DNA from: Megascapheus bottae
Taxonomy: Eukaryota > Chordata > Mammalia > Rodentia > Geomyidae
DNA: 64,000 bases
Assembly (NCBI GenBank): GCA_024803745.1
Contig: JANJXV010000013.1
Location: forward strand, 58,404,602-58,468,601
Reading direction: 5' to 3'
Position 1 is the stretch's first letter. Each line of letters begins with the position of its first letter. Shown piece by piece: positions 25,001 through 35,400 of this stretch. Below the pieces are notes generated by a model. The model was given only the letters and a program-made list of their open reading frames with translations, did no database searches and was not told the DNA's origin. The translations under genes and the position numbers were made by a program.

Positions 25001-26717
25001 GTAGTGGGTAGAAGGCTGGAGAGGGTGGGTGAGGGATGGTCACATGGTAACTGGGTGACCATGTTGTGGGTTCAGAGTGGATGGACAGGGGGTGCGTGAG
25101 ACTGGCAGAGCACAGAAGAACCCAGAAAGCAAGCTTCCCTCCCCGTGGGAAGGACCTGCTTGTGGGAGGGGCCCCTTGACCAGAGCAGCTGGCTCAGGGG
25201 TCAGGAAAGTGTGGCAAGCAGACCTTGGCTTCTCCCAATCTCCAGGTGCGCCCTCCAAGAAGCTCCCCAGATCTACCCAGGTTAATGAGGCCTTGGCAGG
25301 GGCTGTTAACTCTTGATGCTAGCTAGTGAGGACACCCCAAGGGCACACCCCAGCCTGGGGGCCTTATGCCCACCCCCAAATTACTATTCTCCTCCTCCTA
25401 ATTGGCAGGGTAGCCAGGCGGTAATTAGCCTTCTCTGTACCCTCCCCCACCCCATGACCCCTGGGTACCAGCTTTGCTTCAGCAAGGGTAGGGCCCAAAC
25501 AATGGGCAAGCAGCCCCTCTTGACCTTCTTTTCCCTGCTAGTGACTGGAGGTCAGTTCTGTGAGCCTTCTAAAGCAATGTGGACCACTGTGACTTCTGAC
25601 TAGAGAATCTGGGGTTCTGACTGGAGGTTTGTCTTACTGTCTAACCTTAATTCTTGTTGCTGTAGATTCACAAGGGAGGAAATGTCCTAAGCTCAGCAAG
25701 TTTGACTGACTCCCTAAACACACACAACACATGCACTCACACAGATTCACACACCATACACACCCACACCACCCACCACACACTCATACTCACCATACCC
25801 ACACTCTTAATTCACACACACACACCACAAATACACACCCTGCACACGTATATACACACTCATGCCCCAGTGGCCCTGGTTCACCCCCTCCCCCCACCAG
25901 CTGTTCTCACAGAGGATATCTGGGTCAGCCCTGGCAGGCCAGGCTCTGCAACTCCTCAGGGAGCCCCTAGTCCAGACAGGCCCTGGCTCTCTCCAGGATT
26001 TCCTGGCACCCTTCCCCCAGCTCCTGTTCCATTCCCTCCTGAAGGGTGGGGAGGACTCAGGAGTCTCCCACACTGCCTGTGTTCCACGGTATGAGTTCCG
26101 GGTGTGCAGACAGATGGGTCTGGCTGCTCACCAGGTGCCAGTCTTCCCCTATCTTTCCCACGGTGAAGTGGGGGGATGGAGGTCAAGAAGCTGGGTGCTC
26201 CACTCCTGGGCCCACCAGAGATGAAGCCCCCCGCCTGCCGGGCCTTGCTGGGAGGTGGATAGGGCCTCTCAGGCAGGTCCCCACGCTCTTGTTAGGGCGG
26301 GGTGGTGACTCAGAGAAGGCCTCAGTGAGTCAAGGGCTAAACCCTGGAGCCCTGGTGGCCTCTGCCCCTGACACGACCACACCCCCATCAGCCATCTCTG
26401 TCCACTGCTTCTGTCTACCACCACGGTTCCCACTGCCGGCTCCAGCGCCTGTCAGCCACCTTTGCCAGCGTTGGCCTACCTCTGGCCACCTCGGCGGCAC
26501 CCCCTGCGTCAGCCGCTCCATTGTGGTTGTGCTTCGGCTGCTGGCCCAGCTGCAGGAGGCGAGCTCGGACCTGCTCTTGGACTCGGGCTGCCCTCAGCCG
26601 ATCTGCTTCAGGTCCCTCTGTGCCCCGGCGGTCCAGCTGCAGGTCTGAGGGTAGGGCCAGGGAGCAAACACCGGCCTCAGGCTGCAGGGCAGACAGCAGG
26701 AAGTTACCATCCTGCAT
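19020..26717 (-). CDS. PKP3: Plakophilin-3, 13 coding exons
   Basis: PKP3 is an armadillo-repeat protein of the desmosomal plaque that links desmosomal cadherins to desmoplakin. Coding exons in transcript order: 26717-26480, 24381-24302, 24171-23540, 23459-23336, 22577-22373, 21975-21801, 20877-20760, 20689-20519, 20409-20224, 19918-19765, 19655-19463, 19375-19288, 19055-19020. They give 799 aa (human 797). The ATG is in strong context gccaccATG and starts MQDGNFLLSALQ. Residues 1 to about 300 form the Ser/Arg-rich head (SSRSAVDLS, RTLQRFQSSHRSRG). Armadillo repeats follow from about 317 (DLPSAVKYLMASDPNLQV) to near the end, with an insert rich in basic residues (EGRGRRDL). The protein ends KEDFLGP. 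All junctions keep frame and nearly all introns are short except the first. Compared with human it is well conserved throughout. Confidence 0.96.
20931..21118 (+). mobile_element. SINE, family A start with family B-type end, in PKP3 intron 6
   Basis: The left part is family A-like ('gtttgcctagaatgcacc'), while the right part carries the family B signature 'ctgaagagctcagggacag'. It may be a hybrid or an intermediate subfamily. Confidence 0.7.
21131..21320 (+). mobile_element. SINE family A in PKP3 intron 6
   Basis: Full-length copy with B-box-like GGTTCGATTCC, antisense to PKP3 and directly after the preceding SINE. Confidence 0.85.
22920..23300. repeat. 80-bp G-rich minisatellite in PKP3 intron 4
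   Basis: Units run 'gggaggcacagagggcggtg' then 'gtcggggatcacgggggggg' and 'ggccagggaccaga', with variable G runs of 7-9. There are about 4.7 copies. The array ends within about 40 bp of the exon 4 donor at 23335. Confidence 0.93.
25720..25865. repeat. CA-rich simple repeat in PKP3 intron 1
   Basis: Imperfect CA/CACC/CATA runs cover about 145 bp of the long first intron. No exon is nearby. Confidence 0.85.
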
Positions 26718-26863
26718 GGTGGCAGGAACACTTGGCCTGCTTGGCCTCTTCCTGGTCTTGTCCCTTGAGGCCCTGTCCCAGAAGTCCCCTCCCTCCTGGC
26801 GCATAGACCTGTCCTGGAGACAGATGCCTGCCCGCCCAGCCCAGCGCTCGGCTGGGGGCGGGA

Positions 26864-26878
26864 CACCTGGGCCAGGTG
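26864..26878. promoter_or_regulatory. PKP3: Paired E-boxes upstream of the PKP3 start codon
   Basis: CACCTG (26864-26869) and CAGGTG (26873-26878) form a near palindrome 150 bp upstream of the ATG, inside the likely 5' UTR or proximal promoter. ZEB1 is known to repress human PKP3 through promoter E-boxes, so these are candidate sites. The transcription start cannot be placed from sequence. Confidence 0.45.
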
Positions 26879-26899
26879 GGAGGGACGGGCCTCTGCCTG

Positions 26900-29055
26900 C
26901 TTAAGGTGGAATCTGGGCGGAAGAACAGGCCCTGCGTGGCTTCGAGTCCTGCCTGGCCTGGCCTCTGACTATTCTCCCACGCCAGGACTGGACCCCACGG
27001 GTCCGGGCCCTATTAGTGCTGAGATTACAAAGGCTCACGCAGTCAGTATCCTGAGTAAGGAAAGGGCAAGGAGCCTTGCTGGGCAAGGCCCGGAAGAGGC
27101 GGCCTCCAGAAGCACCGCACTGGCTGAGTCCGGTGCTCAGGGGCCAGGCCGAGGATGAGAGAGGGTGGAAGGATTGGAAGCTTAGTCCAGGTCCTCAGAA
27201 AGGGCCCCTGCTTCCTCCCTGGCACCTCTCCCTGGGTCCTGCCCCTAGGCCTGGGATGGGAGGTTCGTTCCCAGCACATGAGTCAGGGCGAGCAGGCGGG
27301 GCGCCCCAGGGGATTGACTCAAGGGACTGGGCGCATGTCAGCACCTGCTGGGCTGGGGAGCAGGAGGGGGGTGTTATGGGGGCTTGGGGTGGGATGGAGA
27401 GAGGGGGAAGGCTGGAGTGGGCGTAGAAGAGCTTGTTCATGACTGTTTGGGGCACCAGCATATTCTGAGGAGCTCTGGGTCAGGCCTTAGCATCCAGCAC
27501 CGTTCCCTGGTAGACTGGGGGGCCGGAGCTAATCCCAGGAGAGCTAGGCATGGAGAGGCACTGTCTCAACCTGCCCCCTGTGCTCCTCTGAATCTTTGGG
27601 GCTGCCGCCCCCACCGCCTCTGCCTCTTTCTAGACCCTTGGCCCTGGGCTCTGAGTTCTCTTTCCCATGGCAGGCATTTATCTGTGCCAGTCCTGGTCTT
27701 CTGAAGGTGGAGGGGCTAAGGGCTGAGACCTGGTGTATAATGAGACTCAGAGTGAGGGGCAGTGTGGGCCCAGGATGGGAGAGGGTTGGAGTGGGGCGAG
27801 GGAGGAGTGCAGGGAGGGCTGGAGGCAGGGAGTGAGGAGCTCAATGAGGGGCAGTGTGGGAAGATGGGAGGAGGGAGAGCTGGAGGGGCAGGGGAGTGAG
27901 GAGCAGAGGTCAGGAGTGCAGTGGGGGTGAGCAGAAAGGGGCCCAAAAAAGTGAAGTGTCCCCTGGGTGAAATGCAGGTTCGGGTCCCTGGGACAGCATA
28001 AAGTTGGGGCAGGCCTGGGTATCCTACCTGGCTGGTGGTCCGGATCCTGCTAGACCCCTGGTTCATCCCAGAGGCCACTGCTGCCGGCCGAGGAATCCTG
28101 GGTTCCATCCTGGGCCCAGCTCTTGTGGGCAGCCTCTGCCTAAAGACACCTCTGTGGGGGCACCAGAGGGCGGGGTACAAACGCCGACACCCAGCTCATC
28201 AGACCGGTTGCTTCCCTGGGAGACGTGTTTTGTGTGGAAAAATCCCGGGAGACAAGTTTGTGCGGCGCCGAGAGGCCTAGAGGCACACGCCAGGCATGGC
28301 TGGGGCCCGCCCTGCACTCAGATCCACCTGGAGCCCTGAAGAAGCCAGGCGAGTGGCAGAGGGGCAGAAACTTGCATGAGGGCACAGGGTGGAAGGCCAC
28401 AGCCACACAGCGGGACTTTGTGGCAGGGGACTTTGGTGGGATTGGAGCCCAAGTAGAAAGCCGGAGCCAAGAAGGCATGGAGATACAGCATCCAGAAAAC
28501 CACCTATAATGTGGGGCTTCCTCTAGCTACTGTCAGGATAGAGATTTGAGATATCGCCAGGCTGGTTCCCATGGCTCTCGGCCCCGGGTGTCAGTCTGTA
28601 TCCGACCCTAGGACCCTCTCCTGAGAGCTGACGTGAGGACTAGAGCAGACAAGAGGCAAGCTGAGTGCCTGGAGGGGGCTTAGCGAGCAGGTGGTAGGTT
28701 GAGGCCTGCATACCTTCACAGGGGTGAGTAAGCAGTGCTCCCAGTGGGTCCTGCAGTTGTCACCTTGCAGAGAGGAGTTGGGTGTTTGGAGTCACAGAGC
28801 CTGGGCAAGGACTCTGTGTAGAGGATGGGAGCATTCCTCTGGCTAGAAGAAGTATTAGGCAGAGGGAAGGCCCTGCTCATGCGTTTGTGTGTGCTGTGTG
28901 TTTGAGGGAGGGGTTGGAAGGTCAGGAGCCTAGGAAGTGTGGGAATGAGAGGGTGAGCCATGAGCATACTAAGATGCAGAAATTGAAGGATCTGGGGAAG
29001 TTTACAGATGTGAATGTATAATCATTTTCAAAAACAACACTCAAAAGAACCCTGG
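26900..29055. other. Intergenic stretch upstream of PKP3
   Basis: Unique sequence with a G/A-rich segment at about 27720-27940. No convincing exon, RNA gene or mobile element was recognised. Confidence 0.5.
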
Positions 29056-29059
29056 TGCA

Positions 29060-29216
29060 GGGCCAGGAGTGTGGTACAGTGCTTGCCTAGCCGATCGGAA
29101 GCCCTTGGTGCCACATACACAGAAAGTGCATGATGTGGTGCGTGGTAGAGCACTAGCCTGAGAAAGCCTGAGGTCAGTGCCCAGGCCCTGAGTTCAAGGC
29201 CCAGAACTGGGCGGGG
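29060..29216 (+). mobile_element. SINE family A, internally deleted
   Basis: The copy lacks parts of both the left and middle segments but keeps 'gtgcttgcctag' and 'ccctgagttcaaggcccaga'. It lies in the PKP3-B4GALNT4 intergenic region. Confidence 0.75.
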
Positions 29217-30512
29217 ATGTGGGGGGGCAATGCCCTGGTGCACACTGAGGTGAAGGAGCCCATCTGAGGCCACACAGCTGCAAGGTTTGGAGCTCCAGAA
29301 GCATGCAATCCAGTGCTGGCCAGGTCCAATGGATGGAGCCCCACAAAGTCTAGCCTAACCCACTGGGGTGGAACCCACTCAGATTCGCCCCATGGCTGTT
29401 GCCCCATTGCTCTGTGGCTTTTCTTCTCTGATTCTGGGCCTTCAGGTACACTGGCCCAGGCACCTCTGCCCTGGCCCTGCCTTTGAGCCTTCCCTGGGTA
29501 GTTGAAGGGCACGTTCTTGTGGCCCTGCTAACACCACCGCTTTCTGTGGACCCGCACAGGTCCATTGTAGCTTCAAGGGCTCCTCCTTTGTGCACTGGGC
29601 ATGTTCTGGACCAGGTGTGTATGACCAGCTCTGGTGCAGTTGTGGGGCACAGAAGTCAATCAGCACAGTGGCCACAAGGCCCAACTGAAGGTCCAAAGAG
29701 AGGAAGGGGCTAGGGACTGGATATTCCTGCCCAGCAGAGAGGATCAAGAGCTGGCAGGGGCTTGAGCCGTGGGGATCCTGGAGGTTGTTTATTTATTTGG
29801 GGTGGGGGTGGATTCTCTGTAAGGAGAAGGAATTTATCAATATGAGGGGGAAGGGTCACACCAGGTAGTTGCAGGGGCAGAGAGAAGCACTGCCTTGGGC
29901 TGTCCTGAGTGCAGGCCAATTCCCAACCAGACAGGTTTGAAAGGTGTCCTCGATGCTTACCAGAACCCCTGGCAGGCAGAGCTGTGACTGTCTCTGTTTT
30001 GCAGTGGGGAAACTGAGATTCCACCAGGTTAATGACTTCCAGAAATTACAAAGTGAATAGGGAACCTAGAGATGCTTCTGCCCTGTCTGGCAGCAGAACA
30101 GGAATGATCTGGGAGCTGACACTGGCTAGTCAAATAGGGGTCATGGCAGAGGCTCTCATAGCCCTCGCCTGAAACCTGGATCACCTCTTGGGGCATTTCT
30201 CCTGAAGTGCCAAGCTTTAGTCTGGCATGAAACAGAGTCCCTCTCCCTACGACTCCTTTCCTGACTCTGCTGTCCAAGTTGAACTCATTCTGTGCCCAGC
30301 TTGGTTAACTCTGGAGTGAGTGCTCCCATGGAGCTGCCAGCCATTCCTGTGCTTGGCCTGAGTCCAGGCGGAGAACACCCTTTCCTTCCAGATGTCTCAC
30401 AGCTGGCTGAATCCTTCCCCTCCCAGGTGGCAGAGCCATACTCTTGTGATGCCCTGGGAACTCCACCTGAGAGCCAGTGACCTCATCTGTATATGCACTG
30501 CTCACTTTCTTT
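29217..30512. other. Intergenic stretch without recognised features
   Basis: Several short reading frames occur but none resembles a known protein or has exon-like borders that I could identify. Confidence 0.45.
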
Positions 30513-30748
30513 CTTTTTTCTTTTTAAAGGGTCATGGGTCTTGAACTCAGCCTGGGCACTGTCCCTGAGCTCTTCAGCTCAAGGCTACCGCCCTACCCTT
30601 GAGCCAAGCCCCACTTCCCATTTTCTAGAGGTTAATTGGAGGTAAGAGTCTCAGGTCCTTTTGCCTGGGCTGGCTTTGAACCTTGATCTTCAGATCTCAG
30701 CCTCCCGAGTAGCTAGGATTACAGGTGTGAGCCACCACACCCAGCTGC
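30513..30748 (-). mobile_element. SINE family B, antisense
   Basis: Full-length copy ending 'tagctaggattacaggtgtg' then 'agccaccacacccagc', the reverse of the B1-like left half. Confidence 0.85.
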
Positions 30749-30807
30749 ATTCGTCACTTTCTGACATGACATTATTTCAGATTCTAACATGCTTTTACTT
30801 TAAGAAA

Positions 30808-31052
30808 CTTTTTTTGTTGTTGGTGGTGGTGGTCTTGGGGCTTGAACTCTGAGCTTGGGGGGTTTTCCCTGAGCTCTTCAGCTCAAGGCTACCGCTTACC
30901 CCTTGGGCCACAGCTTCAATTCTGGTTTTCTGGTGGCTAAGTGGAGATAAAAGTCTCACAGACTTTCCTGCCCAGGCTGACTTCCAGCTGTGCTCCTCAG
31001 ACCTCAGCCTCCTGAGTAATTAGAATTATAGACTTGAGCTTCTGGCACACCT
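30808..31052 (-). mobile_element. SINE family B, antisense, diverged
   Basis: Full-length but with more substitutions than the neighbouring copy; a GTT/GGT expansion lies in its tail region. Confidence 0.8.
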
Positions 31053-31223
31053 GACTCTGGCTTCTCTTTTGCTGCTTTGTCATGTTGTCTTTGCATGGGT
31101 TCTTTGTATGCATTTTTCCCCCTGCCATTTCATCCACTGTGCTTTTTCTTGTCTCCTGTGTCCCTGACTAGGTTTTCAAAGAAGTTATTTTTATTTTAGA
31201 TTGCTAAAGTAGCATTGTAACCT

Positions 31224-31316
31224 CTTTTTTTTTTGTGTGGGTCATGAGGCTTGAACGCTGAGCCTGTGTGCTGTTTCTGAGCTCTTCAGCTCAAGGCTAC
31301 CTCCGCCATAGCCAGT
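31224..31316 (-). mobile_element. SINE family B fragment, antisense
   Basis: Only the tail and ID-like part remain ('gagctcttcagctcaaggct'). Confidence 0.7.
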
Positions 31317-31401
31317 TTGTAAACTCTTAAATCTAGTACTTTGTTTCATATTTCGCAACATCTATGAGTGGTGATGATTTTTCTGATAAGACTTTTCAGA
31401 G

Positions 31402-31608
31402 GGGCCGGGAGTTTAGCCTAGTGGTTAAAGTGCTTGCCTAGCATGCATGAAGACCCGGGTTCGATTCCTCGGTACCCCACATACATAGCAAAAAGCCAGA
31501 AGTGGTGCTGAGGCTCAAGTGGTAGAGCTCTAGCCTTGAGAAAGTCCAAGGACAGGGCTCAGGCCCTGAGCTCAAGCCCAGGACTGGCAAAAAAAAAAAA
31601 AAAAAAAA
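31402..31608 (+). mobile_element. SINE family A, young-looking copy
   Basis: Full length with perfect B-box GGTTCGATTCC at 31458-31468 and a long pure A tail. It shares diagnostic changes with the copy in the IFITM5 intron. Confidence 0.9.
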
Positions 31609-31612
31609 GACG

Positions 31613-31850
31613 ATGAGCTGGGCACAGTGGCTCACGCCTATATTCTTAGCTACTCAGGAGGCTGAGATCTGAGGATCGTGGTTCAAAGCCAGCCTGGGCA
31701 TAAAGGTCTGTGAGACTCTCACCTCCAGTGAACCACCAGAAAACCGGAAGTGGTGCTGTGGCTCAAGTAGCAGAGCGCTAGCCTCGAGCTGAAGAGCCAA
31801 GGGACAGCGCCCAGGCCCAGAGTTCAAGCCCCAAGACTGACAAAAACAAG
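31613..31850 (+). mobile_element. SINE family B, full length
   Basis: The B1-like left half begins 'gctgggcacagtggctcacg' and the ID-like right half ends 'aagccccaagactgac'. It is a good reference copy of the dimeric structure in this window. Confidence 0.9.
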
Positions 31851-32149
31851 AGGATGGTGTAGGCACTGGGGCAGTGGGTGGTCTGTGGTGGGCTGGTGTC
31901 CCTGCTCTGTGGGTGCTTCTTGTCTGTGTCTGACATCTGCTGGCTGGGCAGCAGACTGTGGAAATCCTCCTGCAGTTCTTTTCTTAGTGTCCAGACTCTG
32001 TGGGCCCTGGGTGGAGAGGAAGAAACGCCAGAAGCAAAGGAAATGAAGGAAGCAAGGGGATGGGGCCAGCAAGGGTATTCAGAGGTACTCAGGGTCTCCT
32101 GAGAGAACAAGCACAGAGAAGAAGTCAGAACTAAAAAAAAATAGTTCAT

Positions 32150-32447
32150 TTCATTCTGAATAAAAAACAGAACAGACACAACTCTCGGAAATCCTGGAAA
32201 CAAGGTCATCGCTACAGAAAATTTCACAGAAATCAGTGTGGAGTGTGGGACCCAAGGTGCGGGGCGGGCCACGAAGGCTCCCATGGCACGGGCCTGGCGG
32301 CGGGGCTCCAGGGCGGCGTCCCCAGCTGTGGCCTCCTGGCTCAGCAGCCGGCAGGGTCTCCAGCTGGCCGGGTCTCTGCCTGGCTCGGCAGCCGGCTGGG
32401 TCTCCAGCTGGCCCGGTCTGGTCTCCGGCCGGCCGGGGCTCCTGCTC
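32150..32447 (-). other. B4GALNT4: Probable B4GALNT4 3' UTR
   Basis: Sequence beyond the B4GALNT4 stop codon and before the SINE pair to the left. No canonical AATAAA was found on the minus strand here, so the transcript end is not placed. Confidence 0.4.
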
Positions 32448-35400
32448 TCAGGACGGCTCCACGCGGGTGCCCTTGTGGCTCCGCGTGCCCCACATGCCCC
32501 TCTTGGAGTGATAGTGGTGGTAGAAGTGCCGCAGCCGCAGCCGCTCCACCTCCAGCCCTGCCTGCAGGACCCTGAGGGGGTGGGAGGAGGGTCAGCAGCC
32601 TGCTGGACTCGAGGGTGGACGGGAGTGGGGGGGAGAGGGGGAGGGGAGGCGTGTGCACAGGCAGGGCTCAGGCCCTGTAGACTCGGGATGGGAGGTCGGC
32701 CCTGCGTCCTGGGGCTCCCTGGGGAGGAGTCGGGGAGGGGGCTGGGGGACAGGGGCTGGCCCTGCGGCCCCGGGCTCCCTGGGGAGGACCCAGGGTGGTC
32801 ACCTACCTGTCCAGCAGCTCCCAGTCCTCGCCCCCCCACTGGTCCCGGAACTCCTCCGTGTTCATGCCGCCCACGCTGTCGAAGTCCGACTTGTAGATGC
32901 CGAAGAGACCGAAGCCGTTCACCTCCCAGTAACCTGGTGGAGGGCGGCGCTCAGTGCCGGTGGCATGGATGGGAGGTGGTCTTAGAGCCCAGTGCAGGTG
33001 ATGGACGGGGAGGTGGTCTTAGAGCCCAGTGCAGGCGATGGACGGGGAGGTGGTCTTAGAGCCCAGTGCAGGTGATGGACGGGGAGGTGGTCTTAGAGCT
33101 CAGTGCAGGTGATGGACGGGGAGGTGGTCTTAGAGCCCAGTGCAGGTGGCATGGACGGGGAGGTGGTCTTAGAGCCCAGTGCAGGTGATGGACGGGGAGG
33201 TGGTCTTAGAGCCCAGTGCAGGCGGCATGGACGGGGAGGTGGTCTTAGAGCCCAGTGCAGGCGGTGGACGGGGAGGTGGTCTTAGAGCCCAGTGCAGGTG
33301 GCATGGACGGGGAGGTGGTCTTAGAGCCCAGTGCAGGTGGCATGGACGGGGAGGTGGTCTTAGAGCCCAGTGCAGGCGGTGGACGGGGAGGTGGTCTTAG
33401 AGCCCAGTGCAGGTGGCATGGACGGGGAGGTGGTCTTAGAGCCCAGTGCAGGTGATGGACGGGGAGGTGGTCTTCAAGCTCAGCCCCTCGGGTTTCTGGA
33501 GTCGGGGTTGCAGCCCACCCTGAAGGCAGGGGAAGCCCTGGGGCCTCAGGGCTCTGCTGGTGAGTGGGAGACGCCTGCCGCGGGGCGGAGGGATACCGTG
33601 TGTGTGGGATACCGTGCGGGGGTTCACCGTGCGGGATGGATGCGGTTCGGGGGTTCACCGCGCGGGGAGATTGATGCGGTTCGGGGGTGGGGGGACAGAT
33701 GCGGTTGGGGGTTCACCGCGCGGTTAGGGGGTTCACCGTGTGCGGGGTTGGGGGACGGATGTGGTTCGGGGTTCACCGTGTGCGGGGTGGGGGACGGATG
33801 CGGTTCGGGGGTTCGCCGCGCGGTTCGGGGTGGGGGCACGGGTGCGGTTCGGGGGTTCGCCGCGCAGTTCGGGGTGGGGCACGGATGCGGTTCGGGGGTT
33901 CGCCGCGCGGTTCGGGGTGGGGCACGGATGCGGTTCCGGGGTTTACCGCGCGGGTGGCCCGGCCAGCTCCCGCAGCCCAGGCGCATCACCACCGGGGCGA
34001 AGGCCAGCTTGCCCTCCACGCAGTGCTTCCGGATGCTGTCGAGGACGCTGAGCGGGAAGTGGATGTGCAGATCGCAGAGGAACACGATGCTGCTGGGGTC
34101 CTGCGGGGCCAGAGGTCTGAGCGGCCGGCCCCTCCCGCGGGGACCCCCCCGCCCGCACTGACCTCCACCGCGTCCACGCCGGCCTGCAGCCCCGCCGAGC
34201 GCTCGAAGTTCCCGGCTCGTCTCAGGTACCGGAACCTGGCAGGGGAGGAGCGGCTCAGCCTCAGCCGCCCGGGCCCGCGGGCCCGCGGGCCTCTCCGGCG
34301 GGCCTTACCCGGGCAGCCGCGCCGCGTGCAGCGCGCGCTCCACGTCCATGTCCTCGCTCTCGAAGTCCACCAGGACGACGCTGAAGCGCGAGTCCCCAGT
34401 GCGCGCGTGCAGGGCCGCCATGTCCGCCAGAAACTGTGCCACCCAGCGGGCCTGGTTCTTCACTGGGAGGGGCGCAGCGGCGTGGGCTCGTCCGCCTCGG
34501 CCCCGCCCGCCCGCCCGCCCGCCCGCGCCCGCCCGCTACCTGGCACGATGAAGTGCACCATGACGTCCTGGCGCCAGGCCAGGCGCAGCGGCCTGCAGAG
34601 CTCCGGGCGGCCGTCCGGGCGCCACGAGGCGGGCTCGGGACTCCCCGCGCCCGCGGCGTCCGCGGCCCGCGCCCCCGGCAGCCGGAGGAAGACGTACTCG
34701 GACAGGCGCAGGCGGCGGCCCCCGCGCTCCTGCAGCTCCAGCTCCAGCAGAAAGCGGCTCCCCCGCGCCGAGTCGCGCCGCTTCTCCACGTTCACGATGC
34801 GCAGAAGCGCGAAGCGCCTGCGGGGGGGGGGGGGAGGGGGGTCAGCAGGCCGGGCCCGCCCCCTCCCCCCGGCCTCCCCGCCCCCTCCCCCTCCCCGAGC
34901 CTCCCCTCCCCCTCCCCCGGCCTCCCCGCCCCCCTACTCCCCCCCCCTCTCCCTGTCTGCACTCTCCTCCCGGTGCCCTCCATGCCCTGCCTTTGCCTCT
35001 GGGGAGGCTTCTTTGTCTAGATTCAGCTCGACCCGCCGGGCTCCTCCCAGCACCTCGGGAGGCAGCGGCTGGGCTTCCCCCTGGGCCTCCCCGTCCTTCT
35101 GACCAGTCTTCCCCTCCGCCCTCAAGCAGTAGGCCCTGTTCATGGTCTCCTACCAGCCCCTGCTGACCAGCGGGCCTGCCTACCGGTATCACAAGCCCCC
35201 CACCGTGACCTCTGACCTGTCCACTACCTATTTTGGCTCTTTCCCAAGTCAGGGAATTTCTGTCCCCAAACGCACCTGGTCACTCCTTAGGGACACCCAC
35301 AGCCTGGGCCCAAGCAGGCAGAAGTAGGGGCAGTTACGACTGCTGGGCTGGACAGGCCTCTGCACGTCCACGGGGCACCTCGCTGCCCTCAGGAAGCTGA

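Noticed and set aside
31778..32839. 353-codon minus-strand frame overlapping the B4GALNT4 3' end
   Set aside because: It is in a different frame from B4GALNT4 exon 20 and runs into a SINE.
33687..35102. 471-codon plus-strand frame
   Set aside because: It runs antisense through B4GALNT4 exons 15-18 and a minisatellite; the minus-strand exons are clearly the real ones.
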